A stretch of DNA of 41,761 nucleotides from Pleomorphomonas sp. GTDB lineage: Bacteria; Pseudomonadota; Alphaproteobacteria; Rhizobiales; Pleomorphomonadaceae. The translations under genes were made by a program, and so were the position numbers. Below are positions 8,573 to 16,347 of the stretch, piece by piece. The DNA lies in the NCBI GenBank assembly GCA_029976075.1, contig JARKNW010000007.1:1-41761 (forward strand), in the 5' to 3' direction. Under the pieces are notes generated by a model that was given only the letters and a program-made list of their open reading frames with translations, had not been told where the DNA came from and did not search any database. How positions within the stretch are numbered: position 1 is the stretch's first letter; each line of letters begins with the position of its first letter.

Positions 8573-9568
8573 TCAGTCCTTGAACGTGGCTTTGACCTGT
8601 TCGTCGCTGAGACGGGTATTGGCCCAGAAGGAGTCGGACAGATCAGTGCGCACGAACTTTGCGAGACTATCCTCGTTGATGATCGGCACCGGCAGAATCA
8701 TGTCCTTGGGAACGCTTCGACCTTCGAGCAGCTTCAGCGCGACGAGCAGGGCTTCCGAGCCGAGCCATGTCGGCTTGGACGGCGCAATCGACTTGAAGCC
8801 GTCCGGCTTGAGCGTCGACCAGCGCTTGAGATAGCCGTTGTTGTCCTCGGCGGTCATCGGCACCAGCGGCCGCTGGGCTGCCTGGAAGGAATCGATGGCG
8901 CCGAGCGTCATGCCGCCACCCTGCGACCAGATACCATCGATCTCGGGATTGGCGGCCAGCAGATTGGAGACGGCAACCTTCGCCTTGGCATAATCCCAGG
9001 AGGCATCAATGGCACTCACCACCTTGATGTCGGGGTAGGCCTTGAAGACCTCCTGCGCGCCGGCCCAGCGATCGTCACTGGCGGATATGCCGGATATGCC
9101 GTTGAGGGCGATGATCTTACCCTTGCCGCCGAGCGTCTTGGCAAGCCATGTGGCGCCGGCCTTGCCGAAGTCGACGTCATCGACGGTGACGAGTGCGTCG
9201 TAGTCCTTCGATTTGATCTTCGAGGCGAGCAGCACGATCTTGATGTGCTTGGCCTCGGCCTTCTTCAGCACCGGGATGACGGCGGTCGGCGAGATCGGCG
9301 TCAGGATGATGGCATCGACCCCCTTGGTGATGAGGTCCTCGATGTTGGCGACCTGCTTGTCCGCCTTGAGTTCGGATTCGGTGTAGGTGACCTCCACCTT
9401 GCCCGCCTGACGTTCGGCCTCGGCCTGGAACTCCTTGTAAAGCTGTACCGACCAGGAATTGCCGCCGAAGTAGATGTCGTAGCCGATCTTGAACTTGTCC
9501 GCCGCGGCCACCGGCCCGGTAAGGCCGATGGCCAAAGCTGCGGCGAGAAGCGCTGCCTTGATCTTCAT
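8573..9568 (-). CDS. periplasmic sugar-binding protein (CUT2 type)
   Basis: Solute-binding protein of 331 residues (Peripla_BP_4-like) that captures the solute in the periplasm. An N-terminal Sec signal peptide is clear: MKIKAALLAAALAIGLTGPVAAA with likely cleavage before DKFK. The mature part has the two-lobed fold pattern, with VDAIILTPISPTAVIPVLKKA, GKIIALNGISGISASDDRWAG and EIDGIWSQGGG. The aromatic-rich FGGNSWSVQLYKEF segment early in the mature protein is typical of the sugar contact region. It is the first gene of the cassette A operon, and a promoter with an overlapping palindrome lies 43-71 bp upstream. The ligand is unknown; the downstream hydrolases suggest a lactone, amide or glycoside. 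Confidence 0.9.
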   Translation of the reverse strand: MKIKAALLAAALAIGLTGPVAAADKFKIGYDIYFGGNSWSVQLYKEFQAEAERQAGKVEVTYTESELKADKQVANIEDLITKGVDAIILTPISPTAVIPVLKKAEAKHIKIVLLASKIKSKDYDALVTVDDVDFGKAGATWLAKTLGGKGKIIALNGISGISASDDRWAGAQEVFKAYPDIKVVSAIDASWDYAKAKVAVSNLLAANPEIDGIWSQGGGMTLGAIDSFQAAQRPLVPMTAEDNNGYLKRWSTLKPDGFKSIAPSKPTWLGSEALLVALKLLEGRSVPKDMILPVPIINEDSLAKFVRTDLSDSFWANTRLSDEQVKATFKD

Positions 9569-9610
9569 TGTGATCCCCTTGGTATCGTTGAAGCGCGCGA
9601 TCGCAGCAAC

Positions 9611-9638
9611 ATGCTATCTTGTCCACTCATGTAGTCAA
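9611..9638 (-). promoter_or_regulatory. promoter of the cassette A importer operon
   Basis: On the minus strand TTGACT (9638-9633) and TAGCAT (9616-9611) are spaced 16 bp, about 45 bp upstream of the binding-protein start at 9568. The -35 is part of the palindrome at 9618-9639, so repressor binding would directly exclude RNA polymerase. Confidence 0.45.
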
Positions 9639-9639
9639 G
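9618..9639. promoter_or_regulatory. GntR-type operator, copy 2
   Basis: Imperfect inverted repeat: CTTGTCC at 9618-9624 and AGTCAAG at 9633-9639, with an 8-bp spacer. Its reverse complement shares its first 11 bases with the operator at 890-911. Both copies have the same length and spacing. The position over the -35 of the importer operon supports repression by the GntR/UTRA protein encoded at the end of that operon. Confidence 0.6.
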
Positions 9640-9704
9640 TAGGAATGCGGCCAGTTACGCTCAGACTTTGCGCTTTCGGTACAAGGGGCATCCTTTGGCG
9701 GCGG

Positions 9705-10895
9705 TCAGCGGGGCGGCAGTGCCTTTACCGCGTCCCTCACCCAGTCGAGGCGCGCCTCTGGAATGAGGCCATAGTTGTAGAAGTTGATGCCATCGGCACC
9801 GGCGGCCGCCGCTGCGGCGACGCGGGCGGTCAACTCGGTGGCCGATGTCACTTCCGGATAGAACACCCGATATCCGGCACCGAGGTATTTGTCCGGTCCG
9901 AGAGCCTTGCGGCCATCGGCTATGAGCGCAGTGACATCGCTCGGCGGCATACCGTAGCAGCAGAGGATGGCGCCGTCGCACGCCTTGCCGACCGCCTTCA
10001 GATCGACCCCGCCAAGCCAGCCGTCCTTCAGATCGATGATGACGATGCGGCTGGCCGGATCAGCTGCGGCGCGGATCGCCGCGACGAGACTGGTTACCGG
10101 TTCGGTCCGCCAGCCGAGATACGCGCGAAGGGCGGGGTAGGCGCTGAACGCCTCGATGCCGGCCTGAGGGAAATCGGGGAACCGGCGCTTCGGCGTTTCC
10201 CGCTCGCAGAGTTCTGCGATGAAGCCGCGCACCGTTGAGCGGGCACCCTCGGCGTCGATGCCGGAAGCCTTCGCCCGTGCCATGCAGTGGTCGCAAAAGC
10301 AGAGCGACAGGAGGAAGTCGTCTTCCGCCGTAAGGCCAAGCCCGTCTTTTTCGTGGTGAAACTCGTGGGCGAAACCCATGAAGTTGGGGCTTTCGAGCTC
10401 GACCATGTCGGGCTTGTAGCGCTTCGTCACGTCTTCGACCAGGGTCACGACATAATCGCGCGCTGCCGGGCTCGATGGGCAAAGGTTATAGTAATTGGGA
10501 TTGCCGAAGGCGTTGCGGGTGACGTGCGCGGGATGCAGCATGCCGAGGCGCGTGTTGTGCAGGCAGACCGTCCAGCACGATACCTTCATGCCGCCATTGC
10601 GGCGCGCCGCGACGAGTTCGGCCAGCGTGTCTCCGCCTTCGTCGACGTTTCGCGCGACGAGTGGCACGATTTCCCGGCCGTCCCAAAGCTCCGGCGTGGT
10701 TCGGAAATAGACCGTTCCATCCTCGGGGAAATAGACTTTCCGTGCCGGGCTTCGCGGCTGCAGGAAGCGCCCCGCATGGTAGGAAGTGGCGAGGCTGATG
10801 GTGTTGAGGCCCGCCCTGTCCCGGAGATCGGCAACCGTGCGGTCGAGGCTCAGATCCTGAATGTCCCAAGGATAGGACCACATGGACAGCTGCAT
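9705..10895 (-). CDS. uncharacterised protein, possibly a TIM-barrel glycoside-hydrolase-like enzyme
   Basis: I do not recognise this 396-residue protein as a named enzyme. It has no signal peptide and no membrane helices, so it is cytoplasmic. The alternating short hydrophobic strands and helices suggest a TIM barrel. A CFCDHC cluster (Cys199, Cys201, Cys204) and an acidic VELESPNFMGF stretch (Glu166, Glu168) resemble features of some glycosidase-like barrel proteins, where the Cys cluster can hold zinc. Other notable motifs are SYHAGRFL (residues 39-46) and YFPEDGTVYFR. The ATG at 10895 has an AGGAG Shine-Dalgarno at good spacing, and the 12-residue upstream extension is rejected. It is the last gene of the cassette B operon, 32 bp after the D-aminoacylase gene, so it probably acts on the same imported compound. 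Confidence 0.7.
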   Translation of the reverse strand: MQLSMWSYPWDIQDLSLDRTVADLRDRAGLNTISLATSYHAGRFLQPRSPARKVYFPEDGTVYFRTTPELWDGREIVPLVARNVDEGGDTLAELVAARRNGGMKVSCWTVCLHNTRLGMLHPAHVTRNAFGNPNYYNLCPSSPAARDYVVTLVEDVTKRYKPDMVELESPNFMGFAHEFHHEKDGLGLTAEDDFLLSLCFCDHCMARAKASGIDAEGARSTVRGFIAELCERETPKRRFPDFPQAGIEAFSAYPALRAYLGWRTEPVTSLVAAIRAAADPASRIVIIDLKDGWLGGVDLKAVGKACDGAILCCYGMPPSDVTALIADGRKALGPDKYLGAGYRVFYPEVTSATELTARVAAAAAAGADGINFYNYGLIPEARLDWVRDAVKALPPR

Positions 10896-10927
10896 TGACT
10901 CGTTCTCCTGGGATTGGTGATTGCCGC

Positions 10928-12523
10928 TCATAGCACGCGGCCCGGTCTTTGCCCCGTCGGCTCGCCATCGGCAATGACGATGCCACCGTTCACGAAAACA
11001 TGGGAGACCCCGCTGGGTGGCAATGTCGGGTTATCGAAATCGGCATGGTCGGCGATGTCATCATCGAACAAGACGAGGTCGGCGGCCATGCCCGGACGAA
11101 GCAGGCCACGGTCCTGCAGCCCGAAGCGCTGGGCCGCCACGGACGTCATCCGCCTGACCGCATCTTCGATGGAGAACCACTGCTTGTCGCGACGAAGCAA
11201 TCCGGCAACGCGGGGGAACGTGCCGAAGGCGCGCGGATGCGGTCGCGTGCCGGGGCGTGGCAGACCGTCCGAACCGACCATGTGCAGGCGATTGCAGCAG
11301 GCCGCGCGCAGGTCCGCTTCATCGAGCTGGAACAAAATGATTCCGGTTTGCCCGTCGTCCTCGTCGATGAGGCGAACCATCAGGTCGAAGGCATTGGTAC
11401 CGAGCCGTTCCGCCGCCTGCTCCATCGACAAGCCTTCGAAGGCCTTGAGGGCGGGAACACCGATGGCGGACAGACGGACGTTGTTCCAGCCGATCAGCGA
11501 TACCTTGCTCTGCCCGGGATAGGCAGGTCCGCCGTGTTCGATCCAGTCGCGCAGCTTGTTTCGTGCCGACGGATCGATGAGGCGCGCTTTGGCGGCGGCC
11601 AGCCCCCCATCGAAGATGGAAGCCGGCAGGAGTTGGCCGAGCAGCGTCGATCCGGCCGGGTAGGGGTACATGTCGAAGCTGACGTCGACGCCCTCGGCAC
11701 GGTATTGCTCCAGCCGGTCGATCGCCCTGGGGACCTGCCCCCAGTTGGGGCGTCCGGCCGATTGCAGGTGCGACAGCAGCCCGGCGACACCCGCGTCACG
11801 AAGAACGTCGCAAAACTCTTCAATGGCTGGGATCAAGCCTGCTTCGTAACTGCGAACATGCGCTGCCACAAGCTTGCCATGGGCGCGAATGGTCCGTCCC
11901 AGGGCCAATAGTTCCTCGGTGTCGGCAAAGGCGCTTGGCGGGTAGACGAGGCCGAGCGACAGACCGGCGGCCCCCTGTTCCAGCTGTGCCGACAGTAGGG
12001 AGCACATTGCCTGGAGCTCCGATGCCGTCGGGGCCCGTTGCTCGTAGCCCATGACGGCCAGACGCAGAGCTGCGTGGCCGACCAGCGAAATCAGGTTGAG
12101 CGCGGTACCAGCCCCGTGCAGACGACGGCGGTAGGCATCGAAATCGACGAAGATCTCGTCGGGGCGTGTTTCGCCGAGCAGGCCTGAGAAATGCTGGCGC
12201 AGGTTTTCGCGGGAGGCGTCGGTGGCCGGATAAAGCGAGAAGGAGCAGTTGCCGACGACGATGCTGGTAACGCCCTGACGCGCCTTCTCCAGTCGGTCGG
12301 GCTGCTGCAGGAACATGAGATCGTCGTGGCAATGCGCATCGATGAAGCCCGGCGCCAGATAACGGTCGTCGACGTCGATGATCACCGCTGTCGGTGCAGC
12401 GGTGAGACCGTGTCCGACGGCCGCAATATGGCTACCCTCGATCAGGACTTCGCCGCGGTACCAGGGGGCGCCCGTTCCGTCGACGATACGGGCGCCACGA
12501 ATGAGCGTCTGTCGTTTCGTCAT
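10928..12523 (-). CDS. N-acyl-D-amino-acid deacylase (D-aminoacylase family)
   Basis: Amidohydrolase-superfamily enzyme of 531 residues that would release a D-amino acid from its N-acyl form. The signature runs in family order. PGFIDAHCHDD contains the metal ligands His64 and His66, and GNCSFS contains the Cys93 ligand specific to D-aminoacylases. AHVRSY and SHLQSAG follow. MVGSDGLPRPGTRPHPRAFG contains the catalytic Asp, and a C-terminal RPGMAADLVLFD beta-sandwich segment completes it. The length is slightly above the 480-500 usual in Alcaligenes-type enzymes. The ATG at 12523 has an AGGAGG Shine-Dalgarno. In cassette B it sits between the aspartoacylase-like deacylase and the unknown barrel protein. 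Some relatives act on dihydropyrimidines or other cyclic amides, so the exact substrate is open. Confidence 0.87.
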   Translation of the reverse strand: MTKRQTLIRGARIVDGTGAPWYRGEVLIEGSHIAAVGHGLTAAPTAVIIDVDDRYLAPGFIDAHCHDDLMFLQQPDRLEKARQGVTSIVVGNCSFSLYPATDASRENLRQHFSGLLGETRPDEIFVDFDAYRRRLHGAGTALNLISLVGHAALRLAVMGYEQRAPTASELQAMCSLLSAQLEQGAAGLSLGLVYPPSAFADTEELLALGRTIRAHGKLVAAHVRSYEAGLIPAIEEFCDVLRDAGVAGLLSHLQSAGRPNWGQVPRAIDRLEQYRAEGVDVSFDMYPYPAGSTLLGQLLPASIFDGGLAAAKARLIDPSARNKLRDWIEHGGPAYPGQSKVSLIGWNNVRLSAIGVPALKAFEGLSMEQAAERLGTNAFDLMVRLIDEDDGQTGIILFQLDEADLRAACCNRLHMVGSDGLPRPGTRPHPRAFGTFPRVAGLLRRDKQWFSIEDAVRRMTSVAAQRFGLQDRGLLRPGMAADLVLFDDDIADHADFDNPTLPPSGVSHVFVNGGIVIADGEPTGQRPGRVL

Positions 12524-12596
12524 GGTGCAAGTCCTCCTGGAGCGTCGGGTTGAAAAGTGGATCCGGGTTTCGGCAAAATTCGGAGCGGAGATGAAA

Positions 12597-12620
12597 GCCG
12601 GGAGCGTTGGCCCACCCGGC
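12597..12620 (-). other. intra-operon stem-loop after the aspartoacylase-like gene
   Basis: GCCGGG at 12597-12602 pairs with CCCGGC at 12615-12620 across a 12-nt loop. On the minus strand the stem is followed by only a short U-rich stretch (TTTC). It could be a weak attenuator before the D-aminoacylase gene. Confidence 0.25.
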
Positions 12621-12630
12621 CACCACCTGT

Positions 12631-13644
12631 TTAATCATCGATCGGCTCGGCCACCTGGATCAGGCAGTCGCCCGCCTGGCTGTCGGTGTGGAGCCGTCGA
12701 GAGATCACGATGCCGGCTTCGGCGAAATGCAAAGTCTCTTCCGCCTGTTCGGGACGTTCGAGATCGTGATACCAGCCGGCGACTTCTCCGGCAGCGACCG
12801 TGGCGCCGACATCGACTGCCGGTTCGAACCAGCCACGTCGCGTGGCGTAGATCCCCTGGCTGTGGCGACAAAGCGACAGGAGCTGCAGAGGCCGTCGGTC
12901 GCTGCCCGCAGGCGTGCCGAGCACGGGACCGGTAGTGACGCCCAAGGCGACCAGCAGACGATCGATGCATTGGGCCGTGAAGGCCATGCTTTCTGGCGTC
13001 ACGGTCGCGCCGCCACCGAATTCTCCCGACAATCCGATCGCACCGGCGCGCGCGGCAGCCCCCATGGACGTCGGTGCTGCGGGCCCGTTGTCGGCAATGA
13101 AGGCGTAGGACGGGGACATGGCGCGAAGCAGCTCAAGGGCGCGAGCATGACGTGCGGGATCGGTCTGGCGCTCGATGAGAAGGCACGGCAGGTGGGCCAT
13201 GGAAGTGCCGCCGGCGTGGATGTCGAAGATGACGTCGTGGTTGGCGAACAGCAGCGTTTCCAGAAAATGGGCCATGCGGGCAGTGGGCGTGCCGGCGGGA
13301 TCGCCTGGAAAGGCCCGGTTCATGTTACCGCCATCGAACGGAGAACAGCGCCGCGCCGCCATCACCGCCGGCACGTTGGCCATGGGCACAATGGTGACCG
13401 ATCCTCGAATTCCGGAAACCTCGAGGCGACGCATCAGTCGCGTCAGCTGCAGTTCGCCCTCGTACTCATCGCCGTGGTTGCCGGCCATCAGCAGCAGGCT
13501 GGGGCCGTTGCCGTTCTTGAGGCGCAGATAGGGAATCTTGATCTGGTAGTAGGGCGACCGATCTATCGAGTAGGGGATGGCCAAGTAGCCGGATTGCCGC
13601 CCTTCGGCGGCGAAATCGATCTCGTGAACGAGGCCTGTGTGCAT
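12631..13644 (-). CDS. succinylglutamate desuccinylase/aspartoacylase-family deacylase
   Basis: Zinc-dependent deacylase of 337 residues in the AstE/AspA branch of the M14 fold, removing an acyl group from an amino-acid nitrogen. The zinc site reads AGNHGDEYEGE (His57, Glu60) and DIHAGG (His143). NMNRAFPGD (residues 107-115) is the substrate-carboxylate motif, and GLSGEFGGG carries the catalytic Glu region. It resembles the DoeB-like subgroup that deacetylates N-acetyl-diaminobutyrate, but specificity cannot be read directly. The ATG at 13644 has a strong TGGAGG Shine-Dalgarno. Within cassette B it is the second deacylase besides D-aminoacylase, which suggests either two acyl groups or two amide bonds in the substrate. 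Confidence 0.86.
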   Translation of the reverse strand: MHTGLVHEIDFAAEGRQSGYLAIPYSIDRSPYYQIKIPYLRLKNGNGPSLLLMAGNHGDEYEGELQLTRLMRRLEVSGIRGSVTIVPMANVPAVMAARRCSPFDGGNMNRAFPGDPAGTPTARMAHFLETLLFANHDVIFDIHAGGTSMAHLPCLLIERQTDPARHARALELLRAMSPSYAFIADNGPAAPTSMGAAARAGAIGLSGEFGGGATVTPESMAFTAQCIDRLLVALGVTTGPVLGTPAGSDRRPLQLLSLCRHSQGIYATRRGWFEPAVDVGATVAAGEVAGWYHDLERPEQAEETLHFAEAGIVISRRLHTDSQAGDCLIQVAEPIDD

Positions 13645-13663
13645 TTGTGCCTCCAGTGAGCAA

Positions 13664-13685
13664 GAGCGCCCCCGTTGGGGCGCTC
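13664..13685 (-). terminator. GC-rich stem-loop between RidA and deacylase genes
   Basis: GAGCGCCCC at 13664-13672 and GGGGCGCTC at 13677-13685 form a perfect 9-bp stem with a 4-nt loop in the 53-bp gap. On the minus strand it is followed by TTGCTC, a poor U tract. It probably terminates only part of the transcripts, or stabilises the upstream message, and so would split cassette B into a highly and a weakly expressed part. Confidence 0.4.
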
Positions 13686-13697
13686 CGGAATTAATCG

Positions 13698-14048
13698 TCA
13701 GACCGCGGCGACGGCCGTCATCTCAACGCGCAGGTCGGGATCGGCGAGACGCGCCTCGGTGCAGGCGCGGGCCGGCGGCCGGTCCCGGTCGATCCAGTTG
13801 TCATAGACGCCGTTCATGGCGTCGAAGTCGCCGATGGCCGGCAGGAAGATATTGACCGCCAACAGCTTGGACTTGGTGGTGCCGGCTTCCGCAAGGAGTT
13901 CCTCGATCTTGGCGAGCACCTGGCGCGTCTGGTCCTCGATGCCCGTCTTGCGATCGTCAGCTACCTGTCCGGCAATGTAAACAAGACCGCCGTGGCTGAC
14001 GGCCTGGCTCATGCGTGGTCCCTTTTGGAAATAAGCGGTGTTGGTCAT
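13698..14048 (-). CDS. RidA/YjgF-family enamine/imine deaminase
   Basis: Small trimeric cytoplasmic protein of 116 residues that hydrolyses reactive enamine/imine intermediates released by PLP enzymes, such as 2-aminoacrylate. The family pattern is present: SQAVSHGGLVYIAGQVADD, QVLAKIEELLAEAG and the C-terminal PPARACTEARL...RVEMTAVAA, with Arg and Glu in the usual active-site positions. The ATG at 14048 has GAAGGA six bases upstream, whereas the GTG at 14069 has none. Its place directly after the D-threonine aldolase/D-serine dehydratase-like gene (gap 31 bp) fits this role well. It belongs to an outlying Rid subgroup, not the archetypal RidA. Confidence 0.88.
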   Translation of the reverse strand: MTNTAYFQKGPRMSQAVSHGGLVYIAGQVADDRKTGIEDQTRQVLAKIEELLAEAGTTKSKLLAVNIFLPAIGDFDAMNGVYDNWIDRDRPPARACTEARLADPDLRVEMTAVAAV

Positions 14049-14079
14049 CGAAGATCCTTCATGTTTCACGTGCTGGGAG

Positions 14080-15387
14080 TCAGCCGAAGCTGGTTGGAAA
14101 GGCAGTCACGACGCCCTGATGGTCGTCGAGGCCGTAGAGAACGCGGTGGCGGTCGAGGCAGGTGCAGGGATGGGAAATACCGAACGCAACCACGTCGCCG
14201 ACGGCAACGTCGGCGCCATCGGGCAGATCGATGAAGGCATGCTGGTCGTTCAGCTTGCTGACCGTCGCGCCGGACAACGCGGCGATCGGCCGGCCGTCCC
14301 GGTAGAGGGAGAGCGGGATGGGCAATCCCTGATCCATGGCCACGTCACGCAGCCCCATGCCGCAGATGGCAAGTCTCGGCTCCGGCCGTGACAGCACCTC
14401 GGCCCAGACCCGCAAGGATGGCTGGAACGCCGTGGCCGCCGCAACCGGCGTCCCGCCGAGCGAAAATCCGCCGCGTGCGTCGAGCGCAGACAGACCACGT
14501 TCGTAGATGCCTTGATCGTGAAAGAAGATGGCGCCGCTTCTCAACACAAGCGCCGTCCTGCCGTCGGTGTCGGTAGCTGGTTTGAGCGCCTTCACCACCC
14601 GATCGAAATGCACCGACCCTCCGGCCGTGACGACGAGCGGTCGCTCCGCCCCGACACGGGTCCGGACGATGCCGAACAGCTCCGCCGTCATGCGCATCAG
14701 GCGGTCGATCCGTTCGCCGGTTTCGACGGGGTCGGCGGTCGCCGCCGCGCCCTCGTAGGTGGCGACGCCGGCAAGATGGAGACGATCCGTTTCGTGGGCG
14801 AACACGGCATCGGCGATAGCGGCGGCGGCGGCCACGTCACGCGCACCGCCACGGGCAAGACCCAGTTCCGGCAGAATGCCGAGGCGGGGCAGATCCTCGC
14901 GACCGTTCCATTCGGCGGCCAGGGCAGAAACCAGCTCGATCGTGTCGGCGAAAATGAAGACCTCGACGTCGGTGCGACCTGTCAAGGCCTGGCAGAGACG
15001 TCTTGCTGCCGATCGGCCGCCGATCTCGTTGGCGATGATGAGTCGGGAAAGCCCGGCGTTCATCATGACGACGGCCTGTCGGATGTCGGCCACCGTCGTT
15101 CCCCAGGCTCCCGCGGCAACTAGGCGTCGGGCAAGCGCGGGGCTCATCGGCGTCTTGGCGTGGGGGGCGATGGCACACCCCTGTTCGCCGACATAACGCA
15201 TCATCAACGCCGTGTTGGCGTCGAAGGCGGAGAGATCGAGCGAGATCAGCGGCAGTTGCATGAGGCCGTCGAACGGCTTCAACCCGAGTGCCCCGAGATG
15301 ATCGCTCGTAACGGGCGCATGCCCGGACGGAAAGCCGCGCAGGCTTTCGGTCAGCAGGAATTCGGTATCGGAAAGGGGCGTCGCCAT
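14080..15387 (-). CDS. PLP-dependent D-threonine aldolase/D-serine dehydratase-like protein
   Basis: Fold-type III PLP enzyme of 435 residues. The N-terminal alanine-racemase-like barrel carries the Schiff-base Lys78 in APHAKTP. The C-terminal D-Ser_dehydrat domain ends in the metal motif HPCTCLDRH (His406, Cys408). This HxC pair binds zinc in DSD1-type D-serine dehydratases, while D-threonine aldolases use His and Asp there, so dehydratase-type chemistry is slightly favoured. The product would be a 2-keto acid plus ammonia via an enamine, consistent with the RidA gene immediately downstream. The ATG at 15387 follows the amidohydrolase stop by 3 bp. The D-amino acid would come from the deacylases encoded in the same operon. 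Confidence 0.87.
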   Translation of the reverse strand: MATPLSDTEFLLTESLRGFPSGHAPVTSDHLGALGLKPFDGLMQLPLISLDLSAFDANTALMMRYVGEQGCAIAPHAKTPMSPALARRLVAAGAWGTTVADIRQAVVMMNAGLSRLIIANEIGGRSAARRLCQALTGRTDVEVFIFADTIELVSALAAEWNGREDLPRLGILPELGLARGGARDVAAAAAIADAVFAHETDRLHLAGVATYEGAAATADPVETGERIDRLMRMTAELFGIVRTRVGAERPLVVTAGGSVHFDRVVKALKPATDTDGRTALVLRSGAIFFHDQGIYERGLSALDARGGFSLGGTPVAAATAFQPSLRVWAEVLSRPEPRLAICGMGLRDVAMDQGLPIPLSLYRDGRPIAALSGATVSKLNDQHAFIDLPDGADVAVGDVVAFGISHPCTCLDRHRVLYGLDDHQGVVTAFPTSFG

Positions 15388-15390
15388 GGG

Positions 15391-16347
15391 TTAGTCCTCG
15401 ACAAAGTCGTCTGGTGTGGCAGCGTGGCAAAGGCCGAGGCGATAGATGCGATTGGCGGTGCCGAAGAACAGCGCCCGTTGCGCGTCGTCGCCATAGGCTG
15501 CTGCGGCGGCCCGGAAGACGCCGTAGATTTCGCCGAAATCCGCATGAAGCCCCGCGACCGGGAAATCGCTGCCGAACATGGATCGCTCCGGCCCGAAGCA
15601 ATCAACGCAATGGAAAACGACCGGCGTCAGACTGTCGAAGGTCCAGTCCTGATCGTAGGCAACGAGGTCGCTGATCTTGACGGCGATGTTGTCTAGGCGA
15701 GCGAGGCTGACCACCCCTTTGCGCCAGCGCTCCATGCCATCCGGACTGCGGTCCGCCGGGCTGCCGGCGTGTTCCAGCACGAACTGGAGATCGGGAAAGT
15801 CGGCGACGAGGCGGGCCGCCGCGTCCATCTGCCAGGGATAGAGCATGAGGTCGAAGACAAGACCATGTTTCGCGACGGCGGCGAGGCCGTCTCGCCATGC
15901 TCGGTCGTCCATAAGGTCGCTGCGGTGGGCGAAGCTCTTGGCTGGATCGTCGTGCCAGCTGACGATATCGCGGATGCCGACCACGCGTTCCATCGCCGCT
16001 TCGGCGGCCACCATGGTTCCGGCATCGGGCGCATCGAGCGGCACGCGCGCCACGCAGCGACGGGCGACCCCCGAAGTTCGATCGAGGCCATCGAGCCAGT
16101 GGCTCTCCTCGAGAGGATGACCATCCTCCCAACCGGCTTCGATATGGACAGTCGCGACGATGTTTTCTCCGGCGGCGTCGCGCAGATAGTCGGCGACGCC
16201 ATAGTCGCGGCGGATGGCCGCCGGACTGCCGTAGACCATGTCTTCGGCTTCGGCCGGTCGCCGGGTCAGCCAGGGATGGCGGTCAAGCGACAGGTCCCAC
16301 AGATGGTGATGCGGGTCGATCACAGGCCCGCGATAGACGCGCGTCAT
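15391..16347 (-). CDS. amidohydrolase-2 family protein (L-fuconolactonase/COG3618-like)
   Basis: TIM-barrel amidohydrolase of 318 residues related to sugar lactonases. IDPHHHLWDL (His13, His15) gives the N-terminal metal pair, VLEHAGSP the middle histidine and MFGSDFPVAG the C-terminal Asp. COG3618 proteins hydrolyse sugar lactones such as fuconolactone or rhamnonolactone. The start ATG at 16347 overlaps the permease stop as ATGA, so translation is coupled; the long open frame upstream to 16830 is a shadow of the permease gene. Its presence next to a sugar-type importer hints that the imported compound contains or becomes a lactone, though relatives also cleave amide-like or decarboxylation substrates. 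Confidence 0.86.
   Translation of the reverse strand: MTRVYRGPVIDPHHHLWDLSLDRHPWLTRRPAEAEDMVYGSPAAIRRDYGVADYLRDAAGENIVATVHIEAGWEDGHPLEESHWLDGLDRTSGVARRCVARVPLDAPDAGTMVAAEAAMERVVGIRDIVSWHDDPAKSFAHRSDLMDDRAWRDGLAAVAKHGLVFDLMLYPWQMDAAARLVADFPDLQFVLEHAGSPADRSPDGMERWRKGVVSLARLDNIAVKISDLVAYDQDWTFDSLTPVVFHCVDCFGPERSMFGSDFPVAGLHADFGEIYGVFRAAAAAYGDDAQRALFFGTANRIYRLGLCHAATPDDFVED

Noticed and set aside
6938..9634. Open frame of nearly 900 codons on the plus strand, opposite the cassette A ATPase and binding protein
   Set aside because: It is antisense to two clear transporter genes with intact motifs; long antisense frames are expected at this GC content, and its product has no recognisable domain.
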